Shown here piece by piece: positions 9,938 to 19,436 of a stretch of DNA of 64,000 nt; position 1 is the stretch's first letter, and the number at the start of each line of letters is the position of its first letter. This DNA is from Oceanispirochaeta sp. M1. Its GTDB lineage: Bacteria; Spirochaetota; Spirochaetia; DSM-2461. The stretch is taken from positions 109,904-173,903 of the forward strand of contig NZ_QQPQ01000010.1 in the NCBI RefSeq assembly GCF_003346715.1, in the 5' to 3' direction. A program made the translations under genes and the position numbers. A model generated the notes under the pieces. That model had not been told where the DNA came from. It saw nothing but the letters and a program-made list of their open reading frames with translations, and did not search any database.

Positions 9938-10645
9938 AATCCCAGCTGCCACGGAGACATTCAGGGAATCGACATGACCATTCATGGGAATGCTTACCAT
10001 AGTATCGCATTTATCCTTTAAAAGGCGGGAGATTCCCTTGCCCTCAGAACCCAAAACGAGACAGGTACGTCCCTTGAGGTCGGTCTGCGCAGCTGTTGAG
10101 CCACCCATATCTGCCCCATAAATCCAGAACCCCGCATCCTTGAGGGCATCCAGAGAACGGGCAGAATTACTGATCTGAACAGTGGGGACCCAGGCATGAG
10201 CCCCGACAGAGACTTTGGCAACCGTTGAGTTGATACTGGCAGAACGGTTGGCAGGCAGCAGGATCAGGTCTACTGAAAACTGATCTGCAGATCGGAGAAT
10301 GGCACCAAGGTTATGAGGATCAGTAATGCCGTCTAAAAGCAAAACAAGAAGCTGATCATCACCGCCTCTTGCGGCCAGGAATGTTTTAAGATCAGTATAA
10401 CGGTTCACGGTATTTCCGCTTTTAGGAGCCGAAGAACTCTGAACAAATACAGACCCTTTATGACCGTCGGAATCACTCATTTTATCCATCTCAACAGGAG
10501 TTATTGTCTTTACTGGAATTCCTCTACGGCCTGCTTCTTCTTCAAGCTGTGTAATTCTCTTATTAGTTCTGCTGACATAAAGTGTGCCCTCAGCTATTTT
10601 CATGCTCTCCATGATGCTGTGATAGGATGTAATAACCCTTGCCAT
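9905..10645 (-). CDS. rlmB: 23S rRNA (guanosine-2'-O-)-methyltransferase RlmB, TrmH/SpoU family
   Basis: SAM-dependent ribose methyltransferase with the SPOUT knot. 246 aa, as usual for the family: an N-terminal L30e-like RNA-binding domain (residues ~1-80) and a C-terminal knot with LLDGITDPHNLGAILRSADQF, LVLGSEGKGISRLL and IPMNGHVDSLNVSVAAGILMYE. These three SpoU motifs are complete. RlmB and the tRNA-acting TrmH are close; the N-terminal domain and length favour the rRNA enzyme. Single gene, tail-to-tail overlapping with the PatB-type gene. Confidence 0.9.
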   Translation of the reverse strand: MARVITSYHSIMESMKIAEGTLYVSRTNKRITQLEEEAGRRGIPVKTITPVEMDKMSDSDGHKGSVFVQSSSAPKSGNTVNRYTDLKTFLAARGGDDQLLVLLLDGITDPHNLGAILRSADQFSVDLILLPANRSASINSTVAKVSVGAHAWVPTVQISNSARSLDALKDAGFWIYGADMGGSTAAQTDLKGRTCLVLGSEGKGISRLLKDKCDTMVSIPMNGHVDSLNVSVAAGILMYEVIRQRN

Positions 10646-10737
10646 AATTTCTCCATTGAACTCAGATTGGTGTGCATTCTAGGTGATTTATATGTTTTAT
10701 TCTACCAAAGAACATTCAGAGCCTGGATATTTTAAGC

Positions 10738-13700
10738 TCAAATTATCAGAGACTGAATCTCCTGCACAAGATCCTTCATGGTAAAAGGCTTATGAATAAG
10801 GGAGGCATCCTTAAGATCAGCAATATTATGAAGCCTCTCTTCCGTATAACCGCTCATAAAAAGCACGGGCATATCATAACCCATGGACCTGAGATTGTTA
10901 AATGCATGAACCCCGCCCATCTCCGGCATAATGACATCAAGGAGAAAAAGACCTATGGTTTCATCATCAGATCTCCGTTTTTTCAGGGCATTAATCAGCT
11001 CTTTTCCATTCACAAAGCTTTTTATCCTAAATCCGCTTTTTCTCAGCATGGTCTCTGCAAGCTGGCGGACCATTGGATCATCCTCCGCCATAAAAATAAG
11101 ACCCTTTAATTCAGGGCTGTCTTCTTCTCTGGAACTAAGCTCTTTCCGGGTATCCTGAGAAGCATTGACCCGAGGCAGATAAATATGAAAAGAAGTACCA
11201 CGGCTGCGGTCTGTTTCAATATTAAGATACCCCTGGTGCTGCCTGATTATCCCATAAACAATTGAGAGTCCAAGTCCAGTACCCTTATCCTTATCTTTGG
11301 TTGTAAAGAATGGATCAAAGATCTCCGGAAGAATTTCCTTATTAATACCCGAACCGTTATCCTGAACAATCAATTCCACATATTCACCAGCAGGAATATA
11401 CCCATCCAGCCCGGGAAAAGAGTGTGTGGCAATATGAATAGACTGACGGATGCTCAGAAGACCGCCCCCTTCCATGGCATCCCGGGCATTGAGACTCAGA
11501 TTTATAAGGACCTGCTCAATCTGCTGTTTGTCGGCATAAACCCAGTCATCCTCAGCCGCAAGATGGGGCTCCAGAACGATATTCTCTTCAAGAAGACGCC
11601 CCAGTATGGGCATAAGACTGTGAATAAGCCCTGACATGGTAAAATTTTCCATGTTCATATTTTCTGTTCGACTGAAAAGAAGAAGCTGCCTGGTCAGATT
11701 TCTGGCACTGGCCGCAGTCTTTATAATAGGTTCGATATATTCCATCTCACGGGTGCCGGCACAGTCATCCTTCAGAAGCTGACTGTATCCAAGAATGATC
11801 TGGAGCAGATTATTGAATTCATGGGAGATCCCTCCTGCAAGTTTTCCAACCGCTTCCATCCTGGCAGCCTGACGAAGCTGACCCTGGCTGGCTTCAAGAG
11901 CCGCTCTTGTCTGAGACAATTCTGAAAAGTCCTGAATTATCCCGGTTACAATCTGTTTCCCTGTTTCAGGATTTTCCGCCTGCCGTGCAATAAGATGAAG
12001 GATCTTGTTTTCGCCATCATCAACAGGAATGGTCATAATGGATTTTACACGACTGGATTCATTTTGAAGTTCATCGGGGAGAATTGTGCTCTGATTCCAG
12101 GAAGGAAAAATCTTCTTCATAAAATCAAGAGTCTCAGGAATTCCATCAATGCCGGGATCAACAGAACTAAGAGTATAAACCTCACGAGAGTACCAATAAC
12201 TATTTTTTTGCGGATCATATTCCCAGTTACCGACCATTGCCATGGCCTGAGCATCCCGCAGACGACGCTGTTCATTCTGGAGAATCTGCTGAATTTTTTC
12301 TGAATCACTTATATCCTTGAATACCACAATAACACCGATAAGAGTATCATCCTTGGGATCTCTGATAGGAGAAGCACTGTCCGAAATATGGATTTTCTGA
12401 CCCTTCTTATTTATCAGAACAGTGTTGGCATCCATCAGAACACGCTCATTATGCGCCAGGACTTTATGAACCGGATTGATAACCATCTCACCGGTCAATC
12501 CATTTTCAAGTGGCAAAACCTGAGAAATATGGAGTCCACCGGCCTCTTCAAGTATCCAGCCTGTCATATTCTGAGCCATCTTATTCATAAATACGATCTT
12601 CGATTCGGTATCAGTAGAAATTACACCGTCACCGATAGAGCTTAAAGTTGTATAAAGCTCATTTTTCTGCCGTGAAAGATGAAGAGTCGAACGATTCAGC
12701 AAAAAAGACTGCCTTATCAATAACCCGATAAGGAAAAGAAGACAGAATAATGCTATAGAAAGAAGCTGAATGGTCACCTGGTAACTGCTTATTGATAGAG
12801 GATTAAGGAGGATAGATTCTCCCGGAATGTCCTGTTCTCTGAATTTCCAATATCTGAAGCGCTTCTGGTCAATTGCATAAACAGTTGTGTCATCTTCGAT
12901 TACAGGAATTGTACCTGCGTCTTCCCCATCCAGAATTCCAGCTATCAGATCAACAGCCAGTCCAGCCTGTATGGTGCCTGATGTTACTTTACCGCCAAGG
13001 ATGCCGGATCGTAGATGCAAAAGGTTGAAGACTGGAACTGATGTTTCCGAAGCGAGCCTGGAAAGGAAAGCCTTTTCTGAAATAAAGTTGCCTTTTTTAT
13101 CTCTATACCAGCTGGTAAGCAGGAGAATTGAATCATCAGACACAGAAGAACTCCACTGGATAAGTTCATCGGTGGTAAGTTTATTTTCACCCAGAAAATG
13201 AAAATCCAGGAGAGCAAGCTCTCCTCTCAGATCCTGGATCTGCCTCTCAACCATCTGCCTGTTTCCGTATCCTGTGGGAGTCGCATCGACTATGACATAC
13301 ACAGTCCGGAGAGAAGGAATCAGCTTCTTTGCAAGGGCAAGAGTGTCCGGCAAATTCACCTTGCTGATCACACCTGTATGATTCTTCCTGAGGGTATTTT
13401 TAACAAATTCGTAGTCATTTACACCGCAGAAAACAATAGGAGTATCAGGGAAAAGCTCCTCGCCTTGTTTTGCAAGGAACTGAAGAGCATTGTCATCTAC
13501 TGCAACAATAAGGGAGAAAGCATCGGCATCAAAGAGTGAAAGATCCCTGATAATACTCTCTTCCATTTCTTCAACCGATTTACGCTTTGTATCCATATAT
13601 TCAAGGGTAATTTTAGTGCCGGGAATTTTCTCTTGTATTCCTTCAAGAAGAGCCGAATAGATACTGTCCTCCCAGAGATGTCCGGGGTGATAAGAGAAGA

Positions 13701-13806
13701 GGAGAAAAATTGAAGCTGTATCTTCAGAAGAAGAATCATCATCAGCGGAAAGCAAGGTAAGAGAAAACAGAAGCAGCAGGGTTATTTGTAGAAATAAGCT
13801 TCTCAT
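10738..13806 (-). CDS. Membrane hybrid sensor histidine kinase with periplasmic ABC-binding-protein-like sensor
   Basis: 1022 aa. In order: signal sequence (1-20); a periplasmic domain of ~300 residues resembling ABC-type substrate-binding sensors ([42 protein letters not shown]); one membrane segment near 345-368; a PAS domain ([22 protein letters not shown]); a second PAS-like stretch; HisKA with phospho-acceptor [14 protein letters not shown]; HATPase boxes [29 protein letters not shown]; and a C-terminal receiver with [13 protein letters not shown] (aspartate present) and HKPF lysine. It probably senses a small extracellular ligand. No DNA-binding regulator is adjacent, so phosphorelay to a distant protein is expected. 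Confidence 0.92.
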   Translation of the reverse strand: MRSLFLQITLLLLFSLTLLSADDDSSSEDTASIFLLFSYHPGHLWEDSIYSALLEGIQEKIPGTKITLEYMDTKRKSVEEMEESIIRDLSLFDADAFSLIVAVDDNALQFLAKQGEELFPDTPIVFCGVNDYEFVKNTLRKNHTGVISKVNLPDTLALAKKLIPSLRTVYVIVDATPTGYGNRQMVERQIQDLRGELALLDFHFLGENKLTTDELIQWSSSVSDDSILLLTSWYRDKKGNFISEKAFLSRLASETSVPVFNLLHLRSGILGGKVTSGTIQAGLAVDLIAGILDGEDAGTIPVIEDDTTVYAIDQKRFRYWKFREQDIPGESILLNPLSISSYQVTIQLLSIALFCLLFLIGLLIRQSFLLNRSTLHLSRQKNELYTTLSSIGDGVISTDTESKIVFMNKMAQNMTGWILEEAGGLHISQVLPLENGLTGEMVINPVHKVLAHNERVLMDANTVLINKKGQKIHISDSASPIRDPKDDTLIGVIVVFKDISDSEKIQQILQNEQRRLRDAQAMAMVGNWEYDPQKNSYWYSREVYTLSSVDPGIDGIPETLDFMKKIFPSWNQSTILPDELQNESSRVKSIMTIPVDDGENKILHLIARQAENPETGKQIVTGIIQDFSELSQTRAALEASQGQLRQAARMEAVGKLAGGISHEFNNLLQIILGYSQLLKDDCAGTREMEYIEPIIKTAASARNLTRQLLLFSRTENMNMENFTMSGLIHSLMPILGRLLEENIVLEPHLAAEDDWVYADKQQIEQVLINLSLNARDAMEGGGLLSIRQSIHIATHSFPGLDGYIPAGEYVELIVQDNGSGINKEILPEIFDPFFTTKDKDKGTGLGLSIVYGIIRQHQGYLNIETDRSRGTSFHIYLPRVNASQDTRKELSSREEDSPELKGLIFMAEDDPMVRQLAETMLRKSGFRIKSFVNGKELINALKKRRSDDETIGLFLLDVIMPEMGGVHAFNNLRSMGYDMPVLFMSGYTEERLHNIADLKDASLIHKPFTMKDLVQEIQSLII

Positions 13807-13928
13807 CAGCCCCCCGTAAATATTGGATGCAAAATAATTTTATCACGTCTTTCCCTTTTCAGGGAATCACAGTGAGTTTTTTTTGCAAATCAATATATTT
13901 TAACTAGTATTTAAAATTGAGGATTTCC

Positions 13929-15635
13929 TCAGACCTCAGCGGCCTCTTCCTGCTCCAGCACTGTGTAGGCAATCTTACCTACTCTTGTAAGGGGAAGTTC
14001 ATCCCGGAACTCGATCAGACGGGGACAGCTCCATTTATTGATATGTTTTCTGCTGTAGGCGATCAGTTCTTCCTCCAGCTCAGAACCGGCACTGTACCCT
14101 TTATTGAGGATTACAAAAGCTTTTATTTTATGGAGTTGATAATCGTCAGGAACCCCGATAGCACAGCTCATCTTTACCGCAGGATGACTCTCAAGTACCT
14201 TTTCCACCTGTGTTGGATATACCGCAATGCCGGAAACTTTGACCATTCTCTTCTGACGCAGTTTAAAATAGAGGAAACCGTCTTTATCCATAGCTCCGAT
14301 ATCTCCGGTATGAAGCCAGATTCTTCCATCATCATGAGTCTGCAGAACTGCAGAGGTCTCTTCGGGATCATTAAGATATCCTATCATTACAGAAGGACCT
14401 GAAATACAGATCTCACCATCTGTTCCAGCAGGAGCTTCATCATATGAATCTGGAAGTATCACCTTGGCCAGCATATCTGGATAAGGGACTCCAATTGAAG
14501 CTTCCCGATATTCATCCTCGGGCATTAAAACAGAAACAGTTACAGACTCAGTCAGCCCGTAGCCTTCACGCAGTTCAATATCTGCCCCCCGCTCCTTCAG
14601 AACCTTGTCAAAATCCCTCTTGATACTGATCGGAACAGAATCACCTCCGGCAAAAACGCCTTTCATCCCTGAAAGGTCAGCCTTAAGAAGATTCTTATTA
14701 CTGGAAAGAGCTTCAAACAGAGTGGGAACACCCGCCATGATGGTGGGTTTTTTCTTTCTGATAATCTTTCCAGCCACCTCAGCCGAAAACTGAGGCACCA
14801 GGATACTACAGCCCCCATTAACCAGAAATGTATGGATACAGACTGCCAGTCCGAAACCATGAAAAACAGGAAGAATTGCAAGAATTGAGTCTCCAGGAGC
14901 CAAGGGTCCCAGCCTTTTAGAACCCTGACATGCTGTCTGCCCCGCCAGAACATTGAAGTTCATATGACTGAGCATAATCCCCTTGGGACTGCCCGTCGTA
15001 CCACCGCTGTAAAGAAGGGACGCAAGTCCTTCCGGATTACTTTCCACTTCATCAACAGGACTGCCTTTAACAGCTGTAAGATCAGACCAATTAAGGATTC
15101 TGGAATCTTCCGGCAGTGCTTTGATTTTTCTTCCTTTTGCCAGGAAAAATAGAGTCCGCATTGTGGGACTCATATAAGTTCCCAGCTTTGTGATTAATAC
15201 TGTTTCAACTTTTGTATTATCCAGAATATCTACGAAACGGGAGTAGAATGCATTGAGAGTAATCGCCCATCTGCTTTCACTGAGATTCAGGTAATATTCG
15301 ATCTCATCAGGGGCAGATAAGGGGTGGATCATACTGGAAACAGCACCGATCTTTGCCAATGCATAAAAAGTGATGATAGCCTCTGGACAGTTGGGAAGAC
15401 AGACAGTCATCCTGTCTCCCGCCTTCATTCCCTTTGCACTTAAATCTGCCGCGGTCTGATCGATAAGATTCAGGAGTGAACTGTAGCTGATCTCCGCTCC
15501 CATAAAATCCAGGGCTGTATTATGAGGATAGGCTTCGGCAGATTCACGGAATGCCCGGTAGAGGGTTCTCTTTTTATAATCAATTTCAGAGGGAATATTA
15601 CCGTAATATTTCAGCCAGGGCTTAGTTTCAAACAT
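13929..15635 (-). CDS. AMP-forming acyl-CoA synthetase (fatty/carboxylic acid ligase, ANL superfamily)
   Basis: 568 aa. Activates a carboxylic acid through an acyl-adenylate, normally onto CoA. The ANL signatures are complete: LLYSGGTTGSPKG (P-loop), YGLTES, LHTGDIG and the C-terminal catalytic lysine in LTRVGKIAY. No membrane segments or carrier-protein domain. The start overlaps the end of the preceding acyltransferase-like gene by 8 bases, so the two are translationally coupled and probably act on the same acyl group. Chain length of the substrate cannot be told; the sequence resembles medium/long-chain ligases more than acetyl-CoA synthetase. Confidence 0.88.
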   Translation of the reverse strand: MFETKPWLKYYGNIPSEIDYKKRTLYRAFRESAEAYPHNTALDFMGAEISYSSLLNLIDQTAADLSAKGMKAGDRMTVCLPNCPEAIITFYALAKIGAVSSMIHPLSAPDEIEYYLNLSESRWAITLNAFYSRFVDILDNTKVETVLITKLGTYMSPTMRTLFFLAKGRKIKALPEDSRILNWSDLTAVKGSPVDEVESNPEGLASLLYSGGTTGSPKGIMLSHMNFNVLAGQTACQGSKRLGPLAPGDSILAILPVFHGFGLAVCIHTFLVNGGCSILVPQFSAEVAGKIIRKKKPTIMAGVPTLFEALSSNKNLLKADLSGMKGVFAGGDSVPISIKRDFDKVLKERGADIELREGYGLTESVTVSVLMPEDEYREASIGVPYPDMLAKVILPDSYDEAPAGTDGEICISGPSVMIGYLNDPEETSAVLQTHDDGRIWLHTGDIGAMDKDGFLYFKLRQKRMVKVSGIAVYPTQVEKVLESHPAVKMSCAIGVPDDYQLHKIKAFVILNKGYSAGSELEEELIAYSRKHINKWSCPRLIEFRDELPLTRVGKIAYTVLEQEEAAEV

Positions 15636-16545
15636 AACCGTCTTCCTTGATAGACTTAATGGGTTTCAGATTCAGTTCATCCAGAAGATGCTGGGGGATA
15701 TCGGGAACTTCGCTCAACTCAGCCGGGTTCTCCACAAAACGCTTGATCATATCAATGGCTCTTGCACAGTAGATCCCTTCGGAAAGACGGTCATCCAGGG
15801 TGTAGGTAAGTTTAACAATATCCCGTCCGATCACTTCACCTTTACTGTTCATTGAATAGACTTTCTTAATCTTCCCTATAGCAGCAAAAAGACCATTATT
15901 ACCCCATTCAAAAAGATGATGATAAGGAGCATCAATGCCCACAGAGCCCAGATTTGTCAGAAAAAGAGTGGTATACATGGGATCTACACGGATCATGGAT
16001 GCAGGAGCCAGATTCCAGTAATCCAGAACCCTGAACCCCCACATAATCATACGGAGGATGGATCTGGGAAACTTCATTAGAAAGTCTGTCTCCGATGAAT
16101 TGACGTTACCCTCATCACTCTTGGCTTTATTGACATACTGATTAACTCGAGCTGTAATACTCTCAAGGGTATCTTTAGGATCGAAGGCGATCTTTACATT
16201 GATCTCCTGAGCATCATCCGTCAGTGTCTTCTTGGCAACAAAATTAACAGATAATTCATTTCTCTGATAATAACGGTAACCCGATACAAAACGATTCAGC
16301 TGGGGACGCAGAGCGATGGACCTTACAAAGGCGCCGAGAAAAACATGAAAGACTGTCATTTTCTTGCTTCGGTCTTCCATACTCTTGTTGTGTTTTTTAA
16401 CATAAGCCAGAGTTTCGGTTACATCAATTTCCTGTTCAAAATAGATGATAGACTCGGTTCTGTTTCTCATTAGAAAGGGGAGCATCCCTCTGAATGAGTG
16501 AAGATTTCTGATAAGTGTACCATCGGGACGTTTTTTAAAGGCCAT
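15628..16545 (-). CDS. Free-standing acyltransferase of the 2-oxoacid-dehydrogenase E2 / CAT fold, altered active-site motif
   Basis: 305 aa, matching the E2 catalytic (chloramphenicol-acetyltransferase-like) domain but without lipoyl or subunit-binding domains. Segments such as FEQEIDVTETLAYVKK, TVFHVFLGAFVRSIALRPQLNRFV and MYTTLFLTNLGSVGIDAPYHHL follow the E2 pattern. At the C-terminus, where E2 has DHRxxDG, this protein has DDRLSEG: the catalytic histidine is aspartate and the aspartate is glutamate. It may be a non-catalytic homologue or use different chemistry. Coupled to the downstream acyl-CoA ligase, suggesting acyl transfer to a lipid or secondary metabolite. Start ATG follows a TCTCCAG-type leader with a weak ribosome site. 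Confidence 0.75.
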   Translation of the reverse strand: MAFKKRPDGTLIRNLHSFRGMLPFLMRNRTESIIYFEQEIDVTETLAYVKKHNKSMEDRSKKMTVFHVFLGAFVRSIALRPQLNRFVSGYRYYQRNELSVNFVAKKTLTDDAQEINVKIAFDPKDTLESITARVNQYVNKAKSDEGNVNSSETDFLMKFPRSILRMIMWGFRVLDYWNLAPASMIRVDPMYTTLFLTNLGSVGIDAPYHHLFEWGNNGLFAAIGKIKKVYSMNSKGEVIGRDIVKLTYTLDDRLSEGIYCARAIDMIKRFVENPAELSEVPDIPQHLLDELNLKPIKSIKEDGYV

Positions 16546-16607
16546 TTTTTTCTCCAGTTATATAATCTCTTATCTAATATCTGTTCTTCAATGAAATAAT
16601 AAAATTG

Positions 16608-16784
16608 TCAAATGCCTCCGGATAAGTTCCCACTGATCAATACCATTGATGTTCCAGGTTTCCCTGACCGCAACAGCCCGTTCACTGAGGATGGGAGGTG
16701 TAAAATAATTCCATTCAATCCGAAAATCAACAACAATATAAAAAGCCCAATTGCTATGCCGAAATGTCTGAAGCTTCGATTCAT
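16608..16784 (-). CDS. Possible 58-aa single-span membrane peptide
   Basis: Within the 326-base gap between the MFS gene and the acyltransferase-like gene, the minus strand has an ATG at 16784 and TGA at 16610-16608. The peptide begins MNRSFRHF, continues with a hydrophobic stretch of about 20 residues (GIAIGLFILLLIFGLNGIIL) and ends in a polar tail. An in-frame stop directly precedes the ATG, GGA lies about 10 bases upstream, and a TATACT box is a little further up. It resembles small inner-membrane peptides, but composition alone supports it. The rest of the gap shows nothing recognisable. Confidence 0.38.
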   Translation of the reverse strand: MNRSFRHFGIAIGLFILLLIFGLNGIILHLPSSVNGLLRSGKPGTSMVLISGNLSGGI

Positions 16785-16871
16785 CTATCGCTTATTCCAT
16801 AGTATACAATTTTTAATGATGCCTATTATACAACGACTGGACCAAGATCTGCCACTTATAAATATACCGGT

Positions 16872-18143
16872 CTATCTGGCTCCGATCATGTCATCCTTTG
16901 CCTTTTTTACATCCACAGGACAGATCATCTTATTGATAACGAATAGTGCAGAAAGAGACAAAATACCGATGACAGGAAAAAACAGCCTGAAGTCCACAGA
17001 TCGCAGGAGTAATCCGAAGAGCAGGGGTGCCAGGGCACTGCTCAGATTCAGGGCTCCGTAAATACCTGAATACAAGGCCCGCTTATCCTCTCTGCTGATC
17101 TGTACCAGGACAGCCTCCCCGCTCATCTTATGAGCTCCCGAGAGCGCCCCCAACATGGGAAAGATCAGATATAAAACCCACAGACCCTGACCTGAAAAAA
17201 GCAATATACTCAGCGTAAGAGGGATCAGCAGGCTTGCGATGCTCTGAATCTTTAAGAGTCCCTTAAAGCCCAGAGGTCCAATAATCTTCGGCCACAGGAA
17301 ATTTGAAAGAAGCATCCCCCCCATCTGCAGAAGGACAATCGTCCCCACATATGATGATGGCAGATTGAATGTTCTTAACAGAGATGGAAGATAAAATGGG
17401 ATCAGAACAATTGAGACAGTGAGAAGATTAGCCACGATACAGTAATATCTGAAACTTATGTCTTCGCTCAGGATTTCTCTGATAGAAGCTGTTATTCCCT
17501 TCAATCCGGGAGCTCCGGTACTTACACTCTCAGACTCGGGCTCTTTGATCATCCAGAATCCGATAGATCCCAGGGCCAGCATCAGTGAGGCCAATACGAA
17601 GAGAAAAGTATAGCGTTGAGTCCCTGCAAATCCGGTCAGTACAAATCTTGTCAGAACTCCGGAGACCAGGACTCCGGCACTCCAGAAGACCTGTTTCCGC
17701 AGGAAAAATTTATGTCTCAGTTCCCGGGGGATTGAAGTCCCGATAAGTGAAACATAACTGATTCCGGCAAAAGCTCCTGAGAGGGTAAACACCGTGAGAC
17801 CGCAGTATATAAAAATCAAAACAGAAGAGGGTGAGAAACGTCCGGCATTGTTAAGGAGAAGACCGATACCGAAAAGTGCCATCATCCTGGCATACAGACC
17901 TGCAATAAGATAGGGTTTCTTTCTTTTTCTTGACTGAATAAATGGGGCAAAAAGGAGCTGAGAGACAAGAGGAAAACCGACCATTATGGCTGTTATAAAA
18001 CCGATATGCAGCTCTGAGCCCCCTACCTGAAGCACAAGTGCGGGCAGCACAGAATTCACCTCTGTAAATGTAACTGTCAGTGCAAGAAATATCCCATGCC
18101 AGAGGAAACCGAAATAACTTGATTTTTGATCTTTTGTAATCAT
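16872..18143 (-). CDS. Major facilitator superfamily transporter
   Basis: 423 aa with about twelve hydrophobic segments and a charged central loop (MIKEPESESVSTG) separating two six-helix halves. The FIQSRKRKKPYLIAGLYARM stretch between helices 2 and 3 is the MFS motif-A position. The substrate is not evident. The sequence resembles uncharacterised spirochaete/clostridial MFS carriers of the sugar or drug type. GGAGAGAG precedes the ATG. It is divergent from the LacI-type gene at 18330 across 186 bases that also hold the lacI promoter and a palindromic operator, so both could answer to that repressor. Confidence 0.88.
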   Translation of the reverse strand: MITKDQKSSYFGFLWHGIFLALTVTFTEVNSVLPALVLQVGGSELHIGFITAIMVGFPLVSQLLFAPFIQSRKRKKPYLIAGLYARMMALFGIGLLLNNAGRFSPSSVLIFIYCGLTVFTLSGAFAGISYVSLIGTSIPRELRHKFFLRKQVFWSAGVLVSGVLTRFVLTGFAGTQRYTFLFVLASLMLALGSIGFWMIKEPESESVSTGAPGLKGITASIREILSEDISFRYYCIVANLLTVSIVLIPFYLPSLLRTFNLPSSYVGTIVLLQMGGMLLSNFLWPKIIGPLGFKGLLKIQSIASLLIPLTLSILLFSGQGLWVLYLIFPMLGALSGAHKMSGEAVLVQISREDKRALYSGIYGALNLSSALAPLLFGLLLRSVDFRLFFPVIGILSLSALFVINKMICPVDVKKAKDDMIGAR

Positions 18144-18236
18144 TCGAGGCTCTCTCCTTTATACAGATGATACCATGGCTTCAGGATTCTTTATAAAAAT
18201 CCTGTATCCGATTTTTTTGAATAACTGACAATTAAT

Positions 18237-18264
18237 TTGACAGATATCTCCAAGTGGGTATATT
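18237..18264 (+). promoter_or_regulatory. Candidate sigma-70 promoter for the LacI/alpha-glucoside cluster
   Basis: TTGACA (18237-18242), 16-bp spacer, TATATT (18259-18264). Expected start near 18271, just before the palindromic operator at 18277. Confidence 0.65.
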
Positions 18265-18276
18265 CTGAAAAGTAGA

Positions 18277-18290
18277 TGAAAGTACTTTCA
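18277..18290. promoter_or_regulatory. Perfect 14-bp palindromic operator TGAAAGTACTTTCA
   Basis: A perfect palindrome located at about +7 to +20 of the predicted transcript. Its TGAAA half-sites are like those bound by LacI-family repressors. It is the probable autoregulatory site of the regulator starting at 18330, where bound protein would block transcription. Confidence 0.6.
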
Positions 18291-18329
18291 CAAAAGTTCT
18301 TTCTTTATTCAACAACTGTTCAGGATAAT

Positions 18330-19331
18330 ATGAAAAAAAGAGCAACAATATATGATGTAGCAAGGGAAGCAGAGGTCAGTATTACAACTGTATCCCGATA
18401 TCTGAATAACCCGGAAAATGTAAAAGCCGAAACAGGGCAGCAGATCTCCCTATCTATGGAAAAGCTTGATTATATTCGCCAGGGAAACGCAGGAACTATT
18501 ACAAGCCGCTCAGTCCGGAGAGTCGGAGTTCTCACACCATTTTTCCCGGCACCATCCTTTGTAGATAGACTGAGAGGGATGATTCCCTTCTTTAAAGAAA
18601 AGAACTATGAAGTCGTTATTTACACCATAGAGAGTCCGGACCAGCTGGATGAATATCTGAGTTCCGTCCCCTTCACACGCAGAATTGATGGACTGATTTT
18701 AATGTCTGTTTATCTGACGACTGATCAGAACCGCGCACTAAAAGCCTCAGGACTCCATGTTGTGATGATCGAATCGGATGATGAGAACTACAGCCGTGTT
18801 TTGACTGACGATCATAAGGGCGGTCAGATTGCAGCAGAACTTTTTCTTGAAAAAAATTACCTGCCCTGTGCCTTTATGGGTGATAAAAACCGGAATCTCT
18901 CCTACAGCTGCCATCCTTCTGAACTGAGATTCAGGGGGTTTAAAGAGACTCTGGAAAAAGAGGGACATGAGATCCCGGAATCCCTGATTCTTGAAGCAGA
19001 CACCACAGTGGAAAGCTCGCAGAAAGTTTTTACAGAATTCCTTAAAAAGGGTAAACAGATCAGAGCCGTCTTTGCCATGTGCGATGTTCAGGCTGTAGGC
19101 ATTATCAAGGCAGCAAGAGAAGAAGGGCTCCGTATCCCCGAAGATCTGGCTGTACTGGGGTTCGACAATATTGAATCGGCCGACTGGATGGGACTGTCTA
19201 CGATCACTCAGTATCTGGGTGATTCGGGACGTGTTGCAGCCGGCCTTCTGCTGGAACAGATTTCCGAGAAGGGAAATGCCATACAAAAAGTGAATCTTCA
19301 GGTTGGACTCCTTGAGAGGTCCACAACTTAA
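18330..19331 (+). CDS. LacI-family transcriptional regulator of the alpha-glucoside cluster
   Basis: 333 aa from the chosen start. The helix-turn-helix ATIYDVAREAEVSITTVSRYLNN lies at the N-terminus, a little divergent after it (AETGQQISLSMEKLDYI). A periplasmic-binding-protein-like effector domain follows (RRVGVLTPFFPAPSFVDRLRGMIPF ... AVLGFDNIESADWMGLSTI). An in-frame ATG at 18276 lies inside the operator palindrome and would add 18 residues not typical of LacI N-termini. I therefore start at 18330, which AGGA (18322-18325) precedes. It reads into aglE 105 bases later and probably senses the imported disaccharide. Confidence 0.92.
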   Translation: MKKRATIYDVAREAEVSITTVSRYLNNPENVKAETGQQISLSMEKLDYIRQGNAGTITSRSVRRVGVLTPFFPAPSFVDRLRGMIPFFKEKNYEVVIYTIESPDQLDEYLSSVPFTRRIDGLILMSVYLTTDQNRALKASGLHVVMIESDDENYSRVLTDDHKGGQIAAELFLEKNYLPCAFMGDKNRNLSYSCHPSELRFRGFKETLEKEGHEIPESLILEADTTVESSQKVFTEFLKKGKQIRAVFAMCDVQAVGIIKAAREEGLRIPEDLAVLGFDNIESADWMGLSTITQYLGDSGRVAAGLLLEQISEKGNAIQKVNLQVGLLERSTT

Positions 19332-19362
19332 CAAATGGAATCCACAGCCTCCGGGCTGTAAC

Positions 19363-19433
19363 ATAAGGACCCTTAGGCCCTTATGATTAAAACATCAGGG
19401 CAATAATTATTACCCTGAGAGTACAAGGAGAAC
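19363..19433 (+). promoter_or_regulatory. Two-hairpin mRNA leader before aglE (shared leader family, copy B)
   Basis: AAGGACC-CTTA-GGCCCTT (one mismatch in the stem), a TTAAAACA linker, TCAGGG-N12-CCCTGA, then AAGGAG and the ATG at 19437. Order, loop sequence, 12-nt second loop and distance to the ribosome site match the leuB leader. Confidence 0.5.
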
Positions 19434-19436
19434 AGT

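Noticed and set aside
13851..13880. TTCCCT-GAAA-AGGGAA hairpin and nearby run of T between the sensor kinase and acyl-CoA ligase genes
   Set aside because: In the direction of the acyl-CoA ligase transcript no T-run follows the hairpin, and no plus-strand gene ends there; it is too weak to call a terminator.
16612..17061. 149-codon plus-strand open frame over the end of the MFS gene and the following gap
   Set aside because: Most of it is antisense to the well-supported MFS gene, its composition is not protein-like, and no ribosome site precedes it.
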